Shown here piece by piece: positions 15,832 to 24,172 of a DNA stretch of 64,000 nucleotides; the stretch's first letter is position 1; each line of letters starts with the position of its first letter. Both the position numbers and the translations under genes were made by a program. Location: positions 4,464,001-4,528,000 of the forward strand of contig NZ_CP051006.1 of NCBI RefSeq assembly GCF_014673495.1, read 5' to 3'. Below the pieces are notes generated by a model. It saw only the letters and a list, made by a program, of their open reading frames with translations, was not told the origin of the DNA and did no database searches. Origin of the DNA: Streptomyces griseofuscus. Lineage in GTDB: Bacteria > Actinomycetota > Actinomycetes > Streptomycetales > Streptomycetaceae.

Positions 15832-16374
15832 TCAGCGGACGGTCTCCAGCACCTCCGAGGCGCCCAGGGCCTCGGCGATGGAACCGAGCGCGTCCTCGGC
15901 GTCCAGGGTGCGCAGTTCCTTCTCGCTGATGCCCAGGTCGTCGAGGATCCCGCTGTCGCCGACCGGACTGTGCGGCACCGCGTCGCCGGTGCCACCCTCC
16001 TCGTCCCCGTCGTCGTCATCGGCCTCGGACTCGCCGTCCTCGGTGCCGTCGAGGTCGAGTTCGTCCAGGTCGGGGACATCGGCGGCGCCGGGCTCCCGGC
16101 CCAGCAGCTCATCGGTGAGCAGCAGCTCCCCGTAGGCGCTGCGGGCGGCGGCAGCCGCGTCCGAGACGTAGATGCGGGGGTCTTCCTCCCCGTCCACGCG
16201 GACGACGCCGAACCACGCGTCCTCCTGCTCGATCAGGACGAGCACCGTGTCCTCCTCGGGAGAGGATTCACGGGCCAGATCGGCCAGATCCGACAGGGTC
16301 TCCACATCGTCGAGCTCTGTGTCGCTCGCTTTCCACCCGTCTTCGGTGCGCGCGAGCAGTGCGGCGAAGTACAC
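15832..16374 (-). CDS. tRNA adenosine deaminase-associated protein
   Basis: 180 aa acidic protein of the conserved actinobacterial family found beside tadA. VYFAALLARTEDGWKASDTELDDVETLSDLADLAR is its hallmark N-terminus. A very acidic stretch (~115-145, ESEADDDDGDEE) precedes a C-terminal helical part (ILDDLGISEKELRTLDAEDAL). The function is unknown. GTG 16374 is chosen because GGGAG lies 6-9 nt before it, where a longer ATG form (16395) has no such site. The gene ends 14 nt before tadA begins, an operon arrangement. Confidence 0.85.
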   Translation of the reverse strand: MYFAALLARTEDGWKASDTELDDVETLSDLADLARESSPEEDTVLVLIEQEDAWFGVVRVDGEEDPRIYVSDAAAAARSAYGELLLTDELLGREPGAADVPDLDELDLDGTEDGESEADDDDGDEEGGTGDAVPHSPVGDSGILDDLGISEKELRTLDAEDALGSIAEALGASEVLETVR

Positions 16375-16695
16375 CGTGACTCTCCCACTGGTCATAGGCG
16401 TGCCGGTTGGGGGTCCCCCCGGCGGAGGTTCTTGGGCGGAGAGAGCTGGGCTCCGAGCCCCACCCACTCGGAATCGTGGCAGAAACAAGGCGTTCAGGGG
16501 ACGTCTTCGGCTCCCTGTGTCTGGCGGTTTCGAGCGTGAATCGTCACAGAGTCACCAGCGCTCTCATTGCGGCCACCTGCGGATCGTACGCGGCTTTGCG
16601 AGACGCTCACGCACGCCCACCTCGGAAACTTCGGCCCGGCCGGCGATCTTCCTCACCCGCTTCTTGCCCAGGGGTCCCAGCTCATGGCCCCGGCC
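16375..16695. other. Intergenic, about 320 bp
   Basis: It should hold the promoter of the tadA-associated gene (minus). No convincing promoter hexamers, RNA or small gene was seen. Open frames here are out-of-frame and compositionally random. Confidence 0.5.
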
Positions 16696-16899
16696 TTACC
16701 AGCGGAAGGTCCGCATCCGCATCGCGTGGCGCAACCGGGCCGCCTTGGCGCGTCGCGGCTGGACCCGCTCGCGCAGCGCACGGGCCTCGGCCAGCTCGCG
16801 CAGGAACCGGGCTCTGCGACGGCGCCGTTCGGCCTCGGCCTCGGGACCAGCGGTCCTGGACCCGTACGCGTCGTCGGGAGTATCAGGCAGGTCAGACAC
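16696..16899 (-). CDS. Small basic protein upstream of upp, conserved hypothetical
   Basis: 67 aa. An acidic first fifteen residues (MSDLPDTPDDAYGS) lead into a long, very basic helix (EAEAERRRRRARFLRELAEARALRERVQPRRAKAARLRHAMRMRTFRW). This suggests nucleic-acid or ribosome contact, but no family is recognised. GTG 16899 follows GGGGTGG by 6 nt. Divergent from upp, ~95 bp apart. Confidence 0.7.
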   Translation of the reverse strand: MSDLPDTPDDAYGSRTAGPEAEAERRRRRARFLRELAEARALRERVQPRRAKAARLRHAMRMRTFRW

Positions 16900-16993
16900 G
16901 TCACACCACCCCAGTCCGTCTCTGTCACCTTCCCCCGGACGGCCGGTTTGACGCCAGCGCGGACCGGTCCGGGGCGCAGGTACCGTTATGGGC

Positions 16994-17629
16994 ATGCGCC
17001 TCCACGTCGTCGACCACCCCCTGGTCGCTCACAAGCTCACCACGTTGCGCGACCAGCGCACCGACTCCGCGACCTTCCGCCGGCTCGCCGACGAACTGGT
17101 CACCCTGCTCGCCTACGAGGCCACGCGGGACGTGCGCACCGAGATCGTCGACGTCGACACGCCGGTCGCCCGCACCACCGGCGTCAAGCTCGCCCGCCCC
17201 CGCCCGCTCGTGGTGCCGATCCTGCGTGCCGGTCTCGGCATGCTCGACGGCATGGTCCGGCTGCTGCCGACCGCCGAGGTGGGCTTCCTCGGCATGATCC
17301 GCAACGAGGAGACCCTTGAGGCCTCCACGTACGCCACCCGGATGCCGGAGGACCTCTCGGGCCGCCAGGTCTACGTCCTCGACCCGATGCTGGCCACCGG
17401 CGGCACCCTGGTCGCCGCCATCCGCGAGCTGATCCGGCGCGGCGCGGACGATGTCACGGCCGTGGTCCTGCTGGCCGCGCCCGAGGGCGTCGAGGTGATG
17501 GAGCGCGAACTGGCGGGCACGCCGGTGACGGTGGTGACCGCCGCGGTCGACGACCACCTCAACGAGCACGGCTACATCATCCCGGGCCTCGGCGACGCGG
17601 GTGACCGGCTGTACGGCGCGGCGGAGTAG
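16994..17629 (+). CDS. upp: Uracil phosphoribosyltransferase
   Basis: 211 aa. Converts uracil and PRPP to UMP in pyrimidine salvage. PILRAGLGMLDGMVRLLPTAEVGFLGMIR, the PRPP-binding loop VLDPMLATGGTL and the uracil-binding C-terminus GYIIPGLGDAGDRLYGAAE are all present at family length. ATG 16994 is used, as in other Streptomyces. An ATG two codons earlier (16988) is possible. A TACCGT hexamer (16981-16986) ends 7 nt before the ATG and no ribosome-binding site is seen, so the mRNA may be leaderless. Confidence 0.95.
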   Translation: MRLHVVDHPLVAHKLTTLRDQRTDSATFRRLADELVTLLAYEATRDVRTEIVDVDTPVARTTGVKLARPRPLVVPILRAGLGMLDGMVRLLPTAEVGFLGMIRNEETLEASTYATRMPEDLSGRQVYVLDPMLATGGTLVAAIRELIRRGADDVTAVVLLAAPEGVEVMERELAGTPVTVVTAAVDDHLNEHGYIIPGLGDAGDRLYGAAE

Positions 17630-17642
17630 CGAGGGTTTCAGC

Positions 17643-17690
17643 GCGCCCCCGTGGGGGCGCGGGGAACTGCGCGATCAGCCACGTCGGAAC
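17643..17690. repeat. Dispersed Streptomyces intergenic repeat copy
   Basis: Hairpin GCGCCCCC-GT-GGGGGCGC (17643-17660) followed by GGGGAACTGCGCGATCAGCC. The GGGGCGCGGGGAACTGCGCG core recurs in the 116-bp tandem array at 30518-30935. It lies between the convergent upp and LytR_C genes and could act as a terminator. Confidence 0.7.
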
Positions 17691-17709
17691 CGCACGTGGC
17701 GACGAAGCC

Positions 17710-18360
17710 TCAGCACCCCTTCTTTCCCGGCGAGCCGACGGCGGTCACCGGCGCGGACAGGGCCGCCACCGCCTTGTTCGCGTCCGCCGGCTTGACCAGC
17801 CCCTTGAACCCGTCCCCGAGGATGAGATCGAGCGTGGCCCCCTTGCGCCCGTCGGGGCGCTGCTCCGCGCCCGAGACCTGCGCGCCGAGCACCGGCAGGG
17901 ACGTGTCGACCGCGGACGTCGGCCCGATGACCACTCCCGCGCCCTTCACCTTCTTGTCGTAGTCCGCACCGGCGTTGCCGACGTCACCGATCTTGAACCC
18001 GCGCTTCTTCAGCTGGTCCGCGGTGTCCTTGGCGAGCCCGGTGCGGGCGGTGGCGTTGAAGACGTTCACGGTGATGCGGCCGGGCGGGGGCAGCACCTTC
18101 CCGCCGTGCGCGGTCGCGGCCCGCGCCGCGTCGGTCTTGCCCTTGGCCGGGCAGCGCTTCGCGGCGTCGGCGGTCGATCCGCCGCCGCTGAAGACGTCGA
18201 TGAGTTCCAGCGTGCCCCAGCCGAGCAGACCGAGTGTGCACACGGAGGCCAGTACGGCCGCGACCAGCCGGCCTCGCCGCCGGGGCCGGCGCATCCGGGG
18301 GTACTTCGTCCCCGTGATCCGGTATTTGCCGCCCATGCCGGGGGGAGTCAGCATGCTCAT
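17710..18360 (-). CDS. LytR C-terminal domain protein, membrane-anchored
   Basis: 216 aa. A basic cytoplasmic start (KYPRMRRPRRRGR) precedes one membrane helix (LVAAVLASVCTLGLLGWGTL). The extracytoplasmic part contains a LytR_C domain (ITVNVFNATARTGLAKDTADQLKKRGFKIGDVGNAGADYD, then VIGPTSAVDTSLPVLGAQVSG). LytR_C domains occur in, and next to, LCP-type enzymes that attach glycopolymers to peptidoglycan. This one has no LCP catalytic domain, so it is likely an accessory or binding protein of the cell wall. Confidence 0.85.
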   Translation of the reverse strand: MSMLTPPGMGGKYRITGTKYPRMRRPRRRGRLVAAVLASVCTLGLLGWGTLELIDVFSGGGSTADAAKRCPAKGKTDAARAATAHGGKVLPPPGRITVNVFNATARTGLAKDTADQLKKRGFKIGDVGNAGADYDKKVKGAGVVIGPTSAVDTSLPVLGAQVSGAEQRPDGRKGATLDLILGDGFKGLVKPADANKAVAALSAPVTAVGSPGKKGC

Positions 18361-18496
18361 GAACGCAGCGTAGTGCGCCGAGGCGGGGATGCCTATTAGA
18401 TGATCAGTCCAGGGCGCTCAGTGGAACCCGAAAGGGTCAATCCGCGGCCGCCACAGGGCCGATCGGAGCATCGGCGAGGCCCGGCCGAAGGTCCGG

Positions 18497-18793
18497 TCAG
18501 CCGAGTTCGAGCACCCGCGCGTGCAGCACCTGGCGCTGCTGGAGCGCCGCGCGCACCGCGCGGTGCAGGCCGTCCTCCAGGTAGAGATCGCCCTGCCACT
18601 TCACGACATGCGCGAAGAGGTCGCCGTAGAAGGTCGAGTCCTCCGCGAGCAGGGTTTCCAGGTCCAGCTGCTGTTTGGTCGTCACGAGCTGATCGAGGCG
18701 GACCGGGCGCGGCGCGACGTCCGCCCACTGCCGGGTGCTTTCCCGGCCGTGATCGGGGTACGGCCGGCCGTTTCCGATGCGCTTGAAGATCAC
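18497..18793 (-). CDS. Conserved VapB-like/antitoxin-annotated small protein, no toxin partner
   Basis: 98 aa (MIFKRIGNGRPYPDHG, then QWADVAPRPVRLDQLVTTKQQLDLETLLAEDSTFYGDLFAHVVKWQGDLYLEDGLHRAVRAALQQRQVLHARVLELG). Databases often label this Streptomyces family a type II VapB-like antitoxin, but the sequence looks like a ParB/sulfiredoxin-like fold (YLEDGLHRAVRAALQ resembles the DGxHR motif). No PIN-domain toxin lies within several genes, so the antitoxin name is doubtful. Confidence 0.75.
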   Translation of the reverse strand: MIFKRIGNGRPYPDHGRESTRQWADVAPRPVRLDQLVTTKQQLDLETLLAEDSTFYGDLFAHVVKWQGDLYLEDGLHRAVRAALQQRQVLHARVLELG

Positions 18794-18948
18794 ACGGAAA
18801 GCCTACCGGCCCAGACGTTCCGGGCGCAGCCATGGCGCCGGAGTGCGACGCTTGAAAAGGTTCCGCAAACGGGACAAAAGCCGTCGATCGGCGACAGGGG
18901 CCGTGGCGAAGGAACAGACGGGGCCGTGGCGAGGGAACAGGGGACCGG

Positions 18949-20544
18949 ATGAGCGACCGCGACGCAGCGCCCGGCGCGGACCCCGGAGCGAACCGCGACA
19001 CGGGCCCCGGAGCGGACCCCCGGGGCCCCGCCGGGCTCCCCGACCCGGCCCGGCGGATCGCCGCCGGCTACGCCTTCTCCGGACCCGCCCTCGACCTCGG
19101 CGCCCTGCTGTGGGACGGCGGCTGCCACGCGGACGCCCCGATCCGCGTCCCGCTGGCCATGCTCAACCGGCACGGCCTGGTCGCGGGCGCCACCGGCACC
19201 GGCAAGACCAAGACCCTCCAGCTGATCGCCGAACAGCTGTCGGCGCAGGGGGTGCCGGTGTTCCTCGCGGACATCAAGGGCGACCTGTCCGGCATCGCGC
19301 GCCCCGGCCAGGAGAACCACCGGGTACGGCAGCGGTCCGGTGAGGTCGGCCAGGGCTGGACCCCGGCCGGGTTCCCGGCGGAGTTCTACGCGCTCGGCGG
19401 ACTCGGCCACGGCATCCCGGTGCGCGCCACGGTCACGAGTTTTGGACCGGTGCTGCTGTCCAAGGTGCTGGGGCTCAACCAGACCCAGGAGCAGTCCCTC
19501 GGCCTGATCTTCCACTACGCCGACACCAAGGGCCTGGAGCTGATCGACCTCAAGGACCTCAGGGCGGTCGTCGCCTTCCTCACCTCCGACGAGGGCAGAC
19601 CCGAGCTGAAGGGCATCGGCGGGCTCTCCACGGCCACCGCCGGGGTGATCCTGCGCTCCCTGACCGCCTTCGAGGCGCAGGGCATGGCGGACTTCTTCGG
19701 GGAGCCGGAGTTCGACACGGCCGGCTTCCTGCGCACGGCGGACGACGGCCGGGGCATCGTCTCCGTCCTCGAACTCTCCGCCGTACAGGACAGACCGCAG
19801 CTGTTCTCCACCTTCCTGATGTGGCTGCTGGCCGACCTCTTCCACGACCTGCCCGAGATCGGCGACGCCGACAAGCCGAAGCTGGTGTTCTTCTTCGACG
19901 AGGCGCATCTGCTGTTCAACGGCGCGTCCAAGGCGTTCCTGGACTCGATCACCCAGACCGTGCGGCTGATCCGCTCCAAGGGCGTCGGGGTCTTCTTCGT
20001 CACCCAGACCCCGAAGGACGTGCCCGCCGACGTCCTCGGCCAGCTCGGCAACCGGGTCCAGCACGCGCTGCGGGCCTTCACACCGGACGACCAGAAGGCG
20101 CTGCGGGCGACCGTGCGGACCTTCCCGAGATCGGCGTACGACCTGGAGGAACTGCTCACCGGCCTGGGCACCGGCGAGGCGGTGGTGACCGTGCTCGGCG
20201 AGAGCGGCGCCCCCACCCCCGTCGCCGCCACCCGGCTGCGCGCCCCCGAGTCCCTGATGGGCCCGCTGGATCCGGCCGAACTGGACGAGGCGGTACGGAA
20301 CTCGCCGCTCCACGACCGTTATGCACAGGCTGTGGACCGCGAGTCGGCGTACGAGAGGCTGACCGCCGCACCGGTGGCGGCGCCGCCCGAGGCCCCGCGC
20401 GAGCGCCCGGCGAAGGAGGAGCCCACGCTGGTCGAACAGGTCGTCGGCAGCGGGATGTTCAAGTCCCTGGCCCGCTCGGTCGGCACCCAGCTGGGCCGCG
20501 AGATCACCCGCTCCCTGTTCGGGACCGCGCGCCGCAGACGGTGA
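18949..20544 (+). CDS. HerA-like (DUF853) ATPase/helicase
   Basis: 531 aa. The Walker A motif (GATGTGKTKTLQLIAEQL, ~80-97), the Walker B motif (KLVFFFDEAHLLF, ~305) and the arginine-finger region (SKGVGVFFVTQTPKDVPADVLGQLGNRVQHALRAF) define the FtsK/HerA superfamily DUF853 group. HerA proteins are hexameric DNA translocases, often partnered with a NurA nuclease, but none is adjacent. The C-terminus (~440-531) is proline- and charge-rich. ATG 18949 follows the tight sequence GGGGACCGG. Confidence 0.9.
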   Translation: MSDRDAAPGADPGANRDTGPGADPRGPAGLPDPARRIAAGYAFSGPALDLGALLWDGGCHADAPIRVPLAMLNRHGLVAGATGTGKTKTLQLIAEQLSAQGVPVFLADIKGDLSGIARPGQENHRVRQRSGEVGQGWTPAGFPAEFYALGGLGHGIPVRATVTSFGPVLLSKVLGLNQTQEQSLGLIFHYADTKGLELIDLKDLRAVVAFLTSDEGRPELKGIGGLSTATAGVILRSLTAFEAQGMADFFGEPEFDTAGFLRTADDGRGIVSVLELSAVQDRPQLFSTFLMWLLADLFHDLPEIGDADKPKLVFFFDEAHLLFNGASKAFLDSITQTVRLIRSKGVGVFFVTQTPKDVPADVLGQLGNRVQHALRAFTPDDQKALRATVRTFPRSAYDLEELLTGLGTGEAVVTVLGESGAPTPVAATRLRAPESLMGPLDPAELDEAVRNSPLHDRYAQAVDRESAYERLTAAPVAAPPEAPRERPAKEEPTLVEQVVGSGMFKSLARSVGTQLGREITRSLFGTARRRR

Positions 20545-20546
20545 AC

Positions 20547-20575
20547 GACCGGGGGCGGTGAGCGCGCCCCCGGTC
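20547..20575. terminator. Convergent hairpin terminator
   Basis: Perfect 11-bp stem GACCGGGGGCG/CGCCCCCGGTC with a 7-nt loop between the HerA-like gene (+) and the HdeD gene (-). Confidence 0.75.
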
Positions 20576-20592
20576 CCGCGGTTCGGCCGGGT

Positions 20593-21288
20593 TCAGACGG
20601 TCTGCGGCACCTGCTTCGCCCGGTGGCGGATGCGGAACGCGGTGATGATCTCGGTGACGCCCACCACGATGAGCCAGATGCCGCCGACGAGGGTCAGCAC
20701 GGCCACCGACCGGAAGGGCGAGTCGATCAGCACGATCCCGGCGACGAAGGTCAGCACGCCGAGCACGATCTGCCAGCCGCGCGCGGGCATCCGGGGGTCG
20801 GAGATCGCGGCCATGGTGTGGGTGACCCCGCGGATCAGCCAGCCGATGCCGATCCACAGGGCGAGCAGCAGGATCGACTGCATGGGCCCGCGGAAGCAGA
20901 GCAGGCCGAGCAGGATCGACAGCGCGCCGCTGATGAACGCCAGCACCCGCAGCGAGGTCGCCTGGTGCGTGCCGAACGCGGCGGTCAGCTGGAAGACGCC
21001 GCTGACCAGCAGGTAGAGCCCGAAGAGGACGCCGGCCACGACCAGGGAGTGGCCCGGCCACACCAGGACCAGGATGCCCAGGATCAGCGAGGCGATCCCG
21101 GTGACCAGGACCACCTGCCAGGCGGCCTTGGCCAGGGCGTGCAGCGGTCCCTCGACCGGCGGTTCGGCCTCATGGCGCTCATGGCGCGCCTGCGGTTGGC
21201 GCGGGGCGCCCGGCGGCCGGCCGCCGTGGACGCGCTGGTCGTCGTACTCACGGCCCTGTTCCGGTCCGTGCTGCGATGCCTCGGTCAT
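20593..21288 (-). CDS. HdeD-family membrane protein
   Basis: 231 aa. A ~60-residue polar N-terminal tail rich in His, Gln, Glu and Arg is followed by six predicted helices in three pairs (VVLVTGIASLILGILVLVWP, LVVAGVLFGLYLLVSGVFQL, VLAFISGALSILLGLLCF, ILLLALWIGIGWLIRGV, IVLGVLTFVAGIVLI, VAVLTLVGGIWLIVVGV), the DUF308/HdeD pattern. HdeD is linked to acid resistance in enterics, but the Streptomyces role is unknown. ATG 21288 is chosen, though GGAG is very close (1 nt) and an upstream GTG at 21324 is possible. Confidence 0.87.
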   Translation of the reverse strand: MTEASQHGPEQGREYDDQRVHGGRPPGAPRQPQARHERHEAEPPVEGPLHALAKAAWQVVLVTGIASLILGILVLVWPGHSLVVAGVLFGLYLLVSGVFQLTAAFGTHQATSLRVLAFISGALSILLGLLCFRGPMQSILLLALWIGIGWLIRGVTHTMAAISDPRMPARGWQIVLGVLTFVAGIVLIDSPFRSVAVLTLVGGIWLIVVGVTEIITAFRIRHRAKQVPQTV

Positions 21289-21320
21289 GCTCCATGCTCG
21301 GAACGGCTCCGGGTGGTCCG

Positions 21321-21345
21321 CCACCCGGGTGGGCCACCCGGGTGG
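21321..21345. repeat. Two adjacent copies of a 12-bp perfect palindrome
   Basis: CCACCCGGGTGG at 21321-21332 and again at 21334-21345, separated by one G. They lie downstream of the HhH-GPD stop and just upstream of hdeD on the minus strand. Confidence 0.8.
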
Positions 21346-21391
21346 GCCACCAGGTGTACCCGGGGGGCTGCCGCGGGTTCTGTTCCCGGGG

Positions 21392-21985
21392 CTACCCGCG
21401 GGCCGCTTTCGCCGCCTTGGCCGCGGCCTTCATCTCCTGCTTGTGGGCGCGCACCTTGATGAGCGAGTCCGGTCCGGTGATGTCGGCGACGGACCGGTAG
21501 GACTCCGGTTCGCCGTAGGCGCCGGCCGCCTCGCGCCAGCCCGTGGGCGTGACCCCGAGCTGCTTGCCCAGCAGCGAGAGGAAGATCTGCGCCTTCTGCC
21601 GGCCGAACCCCGGCAGGTCCTCCAGGCGTTTCAGCAGCTCGGCCCCGCTGCCGACGCCCCGCCAGACGGCCTCGGCGTCCCCGTCGTAGTGCTCGACCAG
21701 GTACTGGCACAGCTGCTGGACGCGCTTGGCCATGGCGCCCGGGTAGCGGTGCACGGCGGGCTTCTCGGAGAGCAGCGCGGCGAACACCTCCGGGTCCCGC
21801 GCGGCGATCTCGTGCGCGTCCAGGTCCTCGGCGCCGAGCCGGTCCGCGATGGTCCGGGGCCCCTTGAACGCCCACTCCATCGGGACCTGCTGGTCCAGCA
21901 GCATCCCGGTGAGCGCGGCGAGGGGCGAGCGCCCGAGCAGCGCGTCGGCCGCCGGGTCCTGGGCGAGGTGCAGGGTGACGTCCAT
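21392..21985 (-). CDS. HhH-GPD-type base-excision DNA repair glycosylase
   Basis: 197 aa. The helix-hairpin-helix (LEDLPGFGRQKAQIFLSLLGKQLG, ~118-142) and preceding helices (AALTGMLLDQQVPMEWAFKGPRTI) match the actinobacterial HhH-GPD glycosylase group. No iron-sulfur Cys cluster is present at the C-terminus, unlike EndoIII/MutY. It would remove damaged bases, with substrate range unknown. The C-terminus is Lys/Ala-rich (KQEMKAAAKAAKAARG). Divergent from the iron-box operon. Confidence 0.87.
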   Translation of the reverse strand: MDVTLHLAQDPAADALLGRSPLAALTGMLLDQQVPMEWAFKGPRTIADRLGAEDLDAHEIAARDPEVFAALLSEKPAVHRYPGAMAKRVQQLCQYLVEHYDGDAEAVWRGVGSGAELLKRLEDLPGFGRQKAQIFLSLLGKQLGVTPTGWREAAGAYGEPESYRSVADITGPDSLIKVRAHKQEMKAAAKAAKAARG

Positions 21986-22038
21986 GGGTCGATGATCCCG
22001 CGTCGCGGGTGATCGCGCGTCGCGTACGATTCCCCCCG

Positions 22039-22067
22039 TTGGAAATTAGGCAAGGCTAACCTAAGAT
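22039..22067 (+). promoter_or_regulatory. Promoter with DmdR/IdeR-type iron box
   Basis: A 19-bp dyad, TTAGGCAAGGCTAACCTAA (22046-22064), matches the actinobacterial iron box TTAGGTTAGGCTAACCTAA at 17 of 19 positions. A TTGGAA hexamer (22039-22044) and TAnnnT -10-like hexamers (TAACCT 22057-22062, TAAGAT 22062-22067) lie around or in it, so iron-bound repressor would block RNA polymerase. The -10 assignment is uncertain because TAAGAT would leave a leader of only ~8 nt. Confidence 0.75.
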
Positions 22068-22081
22068 TTGGAGGGCTCGGG

Positions 22082-24172
22082 GTGACCAGCGAGACCTACC
22101 GCGACGCCTTCGGCATCCCCCATCTGCGCGCGGCGGACGTGCACGCGCTGGCCCGCGCCCAGGGCCGGGTCACCGCGCTCGACCGGGCCTGGCAGCTGGA
22201 GGTCGAACGGCACCGCGCCCAGGGAACTTCGGCATCCTTCCTCGGCCCCGGTGAGGTCCCCTGGGACGTCCTCGCCCGCCGGGCGCGCCTGGCCGACACC
22301 GCCCGCCGCTGCTTCGCCGCGCTGGAACGCCGGGACCCGGAGACGGCACGCTGGGTACGGTCGTACGCCGACGGCGTCAACGAGGGACTGCCGGCCGGCG
22401 CCCGCCGCGCGCCGGAGTTCGCCCGCACCGCGCTCACCCCGGGCCGCTGGGAGCCCTGGACCCCGCTCGCCGTCTGGCTCTCCACCCATCTCCTCTTCGC
22501 GGGCTTCCCGGCCAAGCTCTGGCGCGAGCAGGCGATCCGGCACCTGGGCCCGGACGCGGTGGGCCTGTTCGCCACCGACGGCCCCGGCACCGCGGGCAGC
22601 AACGGCTGGCTGCTCTCCGGCGCCCGCACCGCCACCGGCCTGCCGCTGCTCGCCGGCGACCCGCACCGCTTCATCGAGGACCCCGGCGTCTACCAGCAGA
22701 TCCGTCTGGCCTGCCCCGAGTTCGACGCCGTCGGCCTCGCCGTCCCCGGCGTCCCCGGCCTGCCCCACTTCGGCCACGCGGGCGCGGTCGCCTGGGGCAT
22801 CACCAACGCCATGGCCGACTACCAGGACCTCTACCGCGAACGCCTGCGCCGCGCGGGCTCCTCCGTCGAGGCGCTGGGCCCGGACGGCCGCTGGCACCCG
22901 GCGCACACGCACACCGAGACGCTGGAGGTCGCGGGGGAGGCGCCGGTCGAGGTCGAGGTGGTCGAGACGGAGCGGGGGCCGGTGATCGCGGGAGGCCCGG
23001 AGGCGTCGTACGACCCGGAGGGCGCCGACGGCGGGGCGCTCGCCCTGCGGTACCCGCCCCGCGTCACCGAGGACCTCGGCTTCAGCGCCCTGCTCGGGCT
23101 TCTGCGTGCGCGGAACGTCACCGATGTCGACCGGGCCCTGGACGCCTGGGCCGAGCCGGTGAACGTCGTCCAGGCGGCCGACACCGACGGCGGCACCCTG
23201 CACCGGGTCGCCGGGCGCGTCCCGCTGCGCGCCCGCGCCAACCGCCTGCACCCCGTGCCCGCCTGGCGCCCCGGCCACGACTGGCACGGCTGGCACGAGA
23301 TGCCGTACGCCCCCGTCCCGGACGGCATCGCCGTGATGGCCAACCAGCGCGGCCCGGCCGCCCCGCTCGGCGTGGAGTTCGCCCCGCCGCACCGCGCCGA
23401 CCGCATCCGCGACCTGCTCGACACCGGTGGCCGCTGGAGCGCCGGGGAGATGGCCGCGATCCACACCGACACCCATCTCGCCTCCGCCGCGCCCCTCCTC
23501 GACCACCTCACCGCGCTCGACGGCCTCACCCCGGCCGCGACCCGGCTGCGCGAGAGCCTGCTCGCGTGGGACCGCCGCATGGCCGCCGACAGCACCGACG
23601 CGGCCCGCTACGCGGCGCTGCGCGGCGCCGTCGTACAACTCCTGGCCGCACAACCGGTGTTCGCACCGCTCACCGAACCCCCGGCGTGCCCGGAGGCGCT
23701 GCGCCCCTGGCTGGCCCTCGTCCCGCGCATCGGATTCGCCCTCGAACACCTCCTGCGCGCCGAGGAGTTGTACGGCATCGACCGACCGGCCCTCATCCGC
23801 AGGGCACTTGAGGCCGTGGCCGCCGAACCCCCCACCGGCACCTGGTCGGACACCCACCGCCTGGCCCCCTGGGGGGCCCTGCCGGACGGCCTGGCCACCC
23901 CCGGCCTCGCCGGCGACCACGACTGCGTGCTGTGCACCTCCGCCGTGCCCGGCCTCACCGACCGCGCCGTCCGCGGCCCCGCCGCCCGCTGGGTCTGGGA
24001 CCTCGCCGACCGGGACGCCAGCCGCTGGGTGGTCCCCTTCGGCGCCGACGGCGTCCCCGGGAGCCCGCACCACCACGACCAACTCCCGCTGTGGCTCGGG
24101 GGAGAACTCGCCCCCGTCGTCACCGACTGGAACCGGCTCACCCCCGACCGCACCCTGGAGCACCCCGCATGA
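22082..24172 (+). CDS. Penicillin acylase-family Ntn hydrolase
   Basis: 696 aa. The alpha-subunit-like part begins at once (YRDAFGIPHLRAADVHALARAQGRVTALDRAWQLEVERHRAQG), with no signal peptide. The Ntn nucleophile is Ser173 at GTAGSNGWLLSG, where autocatalytic cleavage would expose the Ser as the new N-terminus. GLPLLAGDPH and WGITNAMADYQDLY are typical beta-subunit elements. Family members cleave amides of fatty or aromatic acids. PvdQ of Pseudomonas is a homologue that deacylates pyoverdine precursors. GTG 22082 follows GGAGGG by 6 nt. First gene of a four-gene operon under an iron box; it overlaps the next start by 4 nt. Confidence 0.92.
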   Translation: MTSETYRDAFGIPHLRAADVHALARAQGRVTALDRAWQLEVERHRAQGTSASFLGPGEVPWDVLARRARLADTARRCFAALERRDPETARWVRSYADGVNEGLPAGARRAPEFARTALTPGRWEPWTPLAVWLSTHLLFAGFPAKLWREQAIRHLGPDAVGLFATDGPGTAGSNGWLLSGARTATGLPLLAGDPHRFIEDPGVYQQIRLACPEFDAVGLAVPGVPGLPHFGHAGAVAWGITNAMADYQDLYRERLRRAGSSVEALGPDGRWHPAHTHTETLEVAGEAPVEVEVVETERGPVIAGGPEASYDPEGADGGALALRYPPRVTEDLGFSALLGLLRARNVTDVDRALDAWAEPVNVVQAADTDGGTLHRVAGRVPLRARANRLHPVPAWRPGHDWHGWHEMPYAPVPDGIAVMANQRGPAAPLGVEFAPPHRADRIRDLLDTGGRWSAGEMAAIHTDTHLASAAPLLDHLTALDGLTPAATRLRESLLAWDRRMAADSTDAARYAALRGAVVQLLAAQPVFAPLTEPPACPEALRPWLALVPRIGFALEHLLRAEELYGIDRPALIRRALEAVAAEPPTGTWSDTHRLAPWGALPDGLATPGLAGDHDCVLCTSAVPGLTDRAVRGPAARWVWDLADRDASRWVVPFGADGVPGSPHHHDQLPLWLGGELAPVVTDWNRLTPDRTLEHPA

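Noticed and set aside
18497..18793. Toxin-antitoxin pair
   Set aside because: No adjacent toxin gene; the flanking genes are a LytR_C protein and a HerA-like ATPase.
22061..24163. 700-codon frame antisense to the acylase
   Set aside because: Composition is random-like (Val/Gly/Arg/Ala-rich without motifs) and the opposite strand has a clear Ntn hydrolase.
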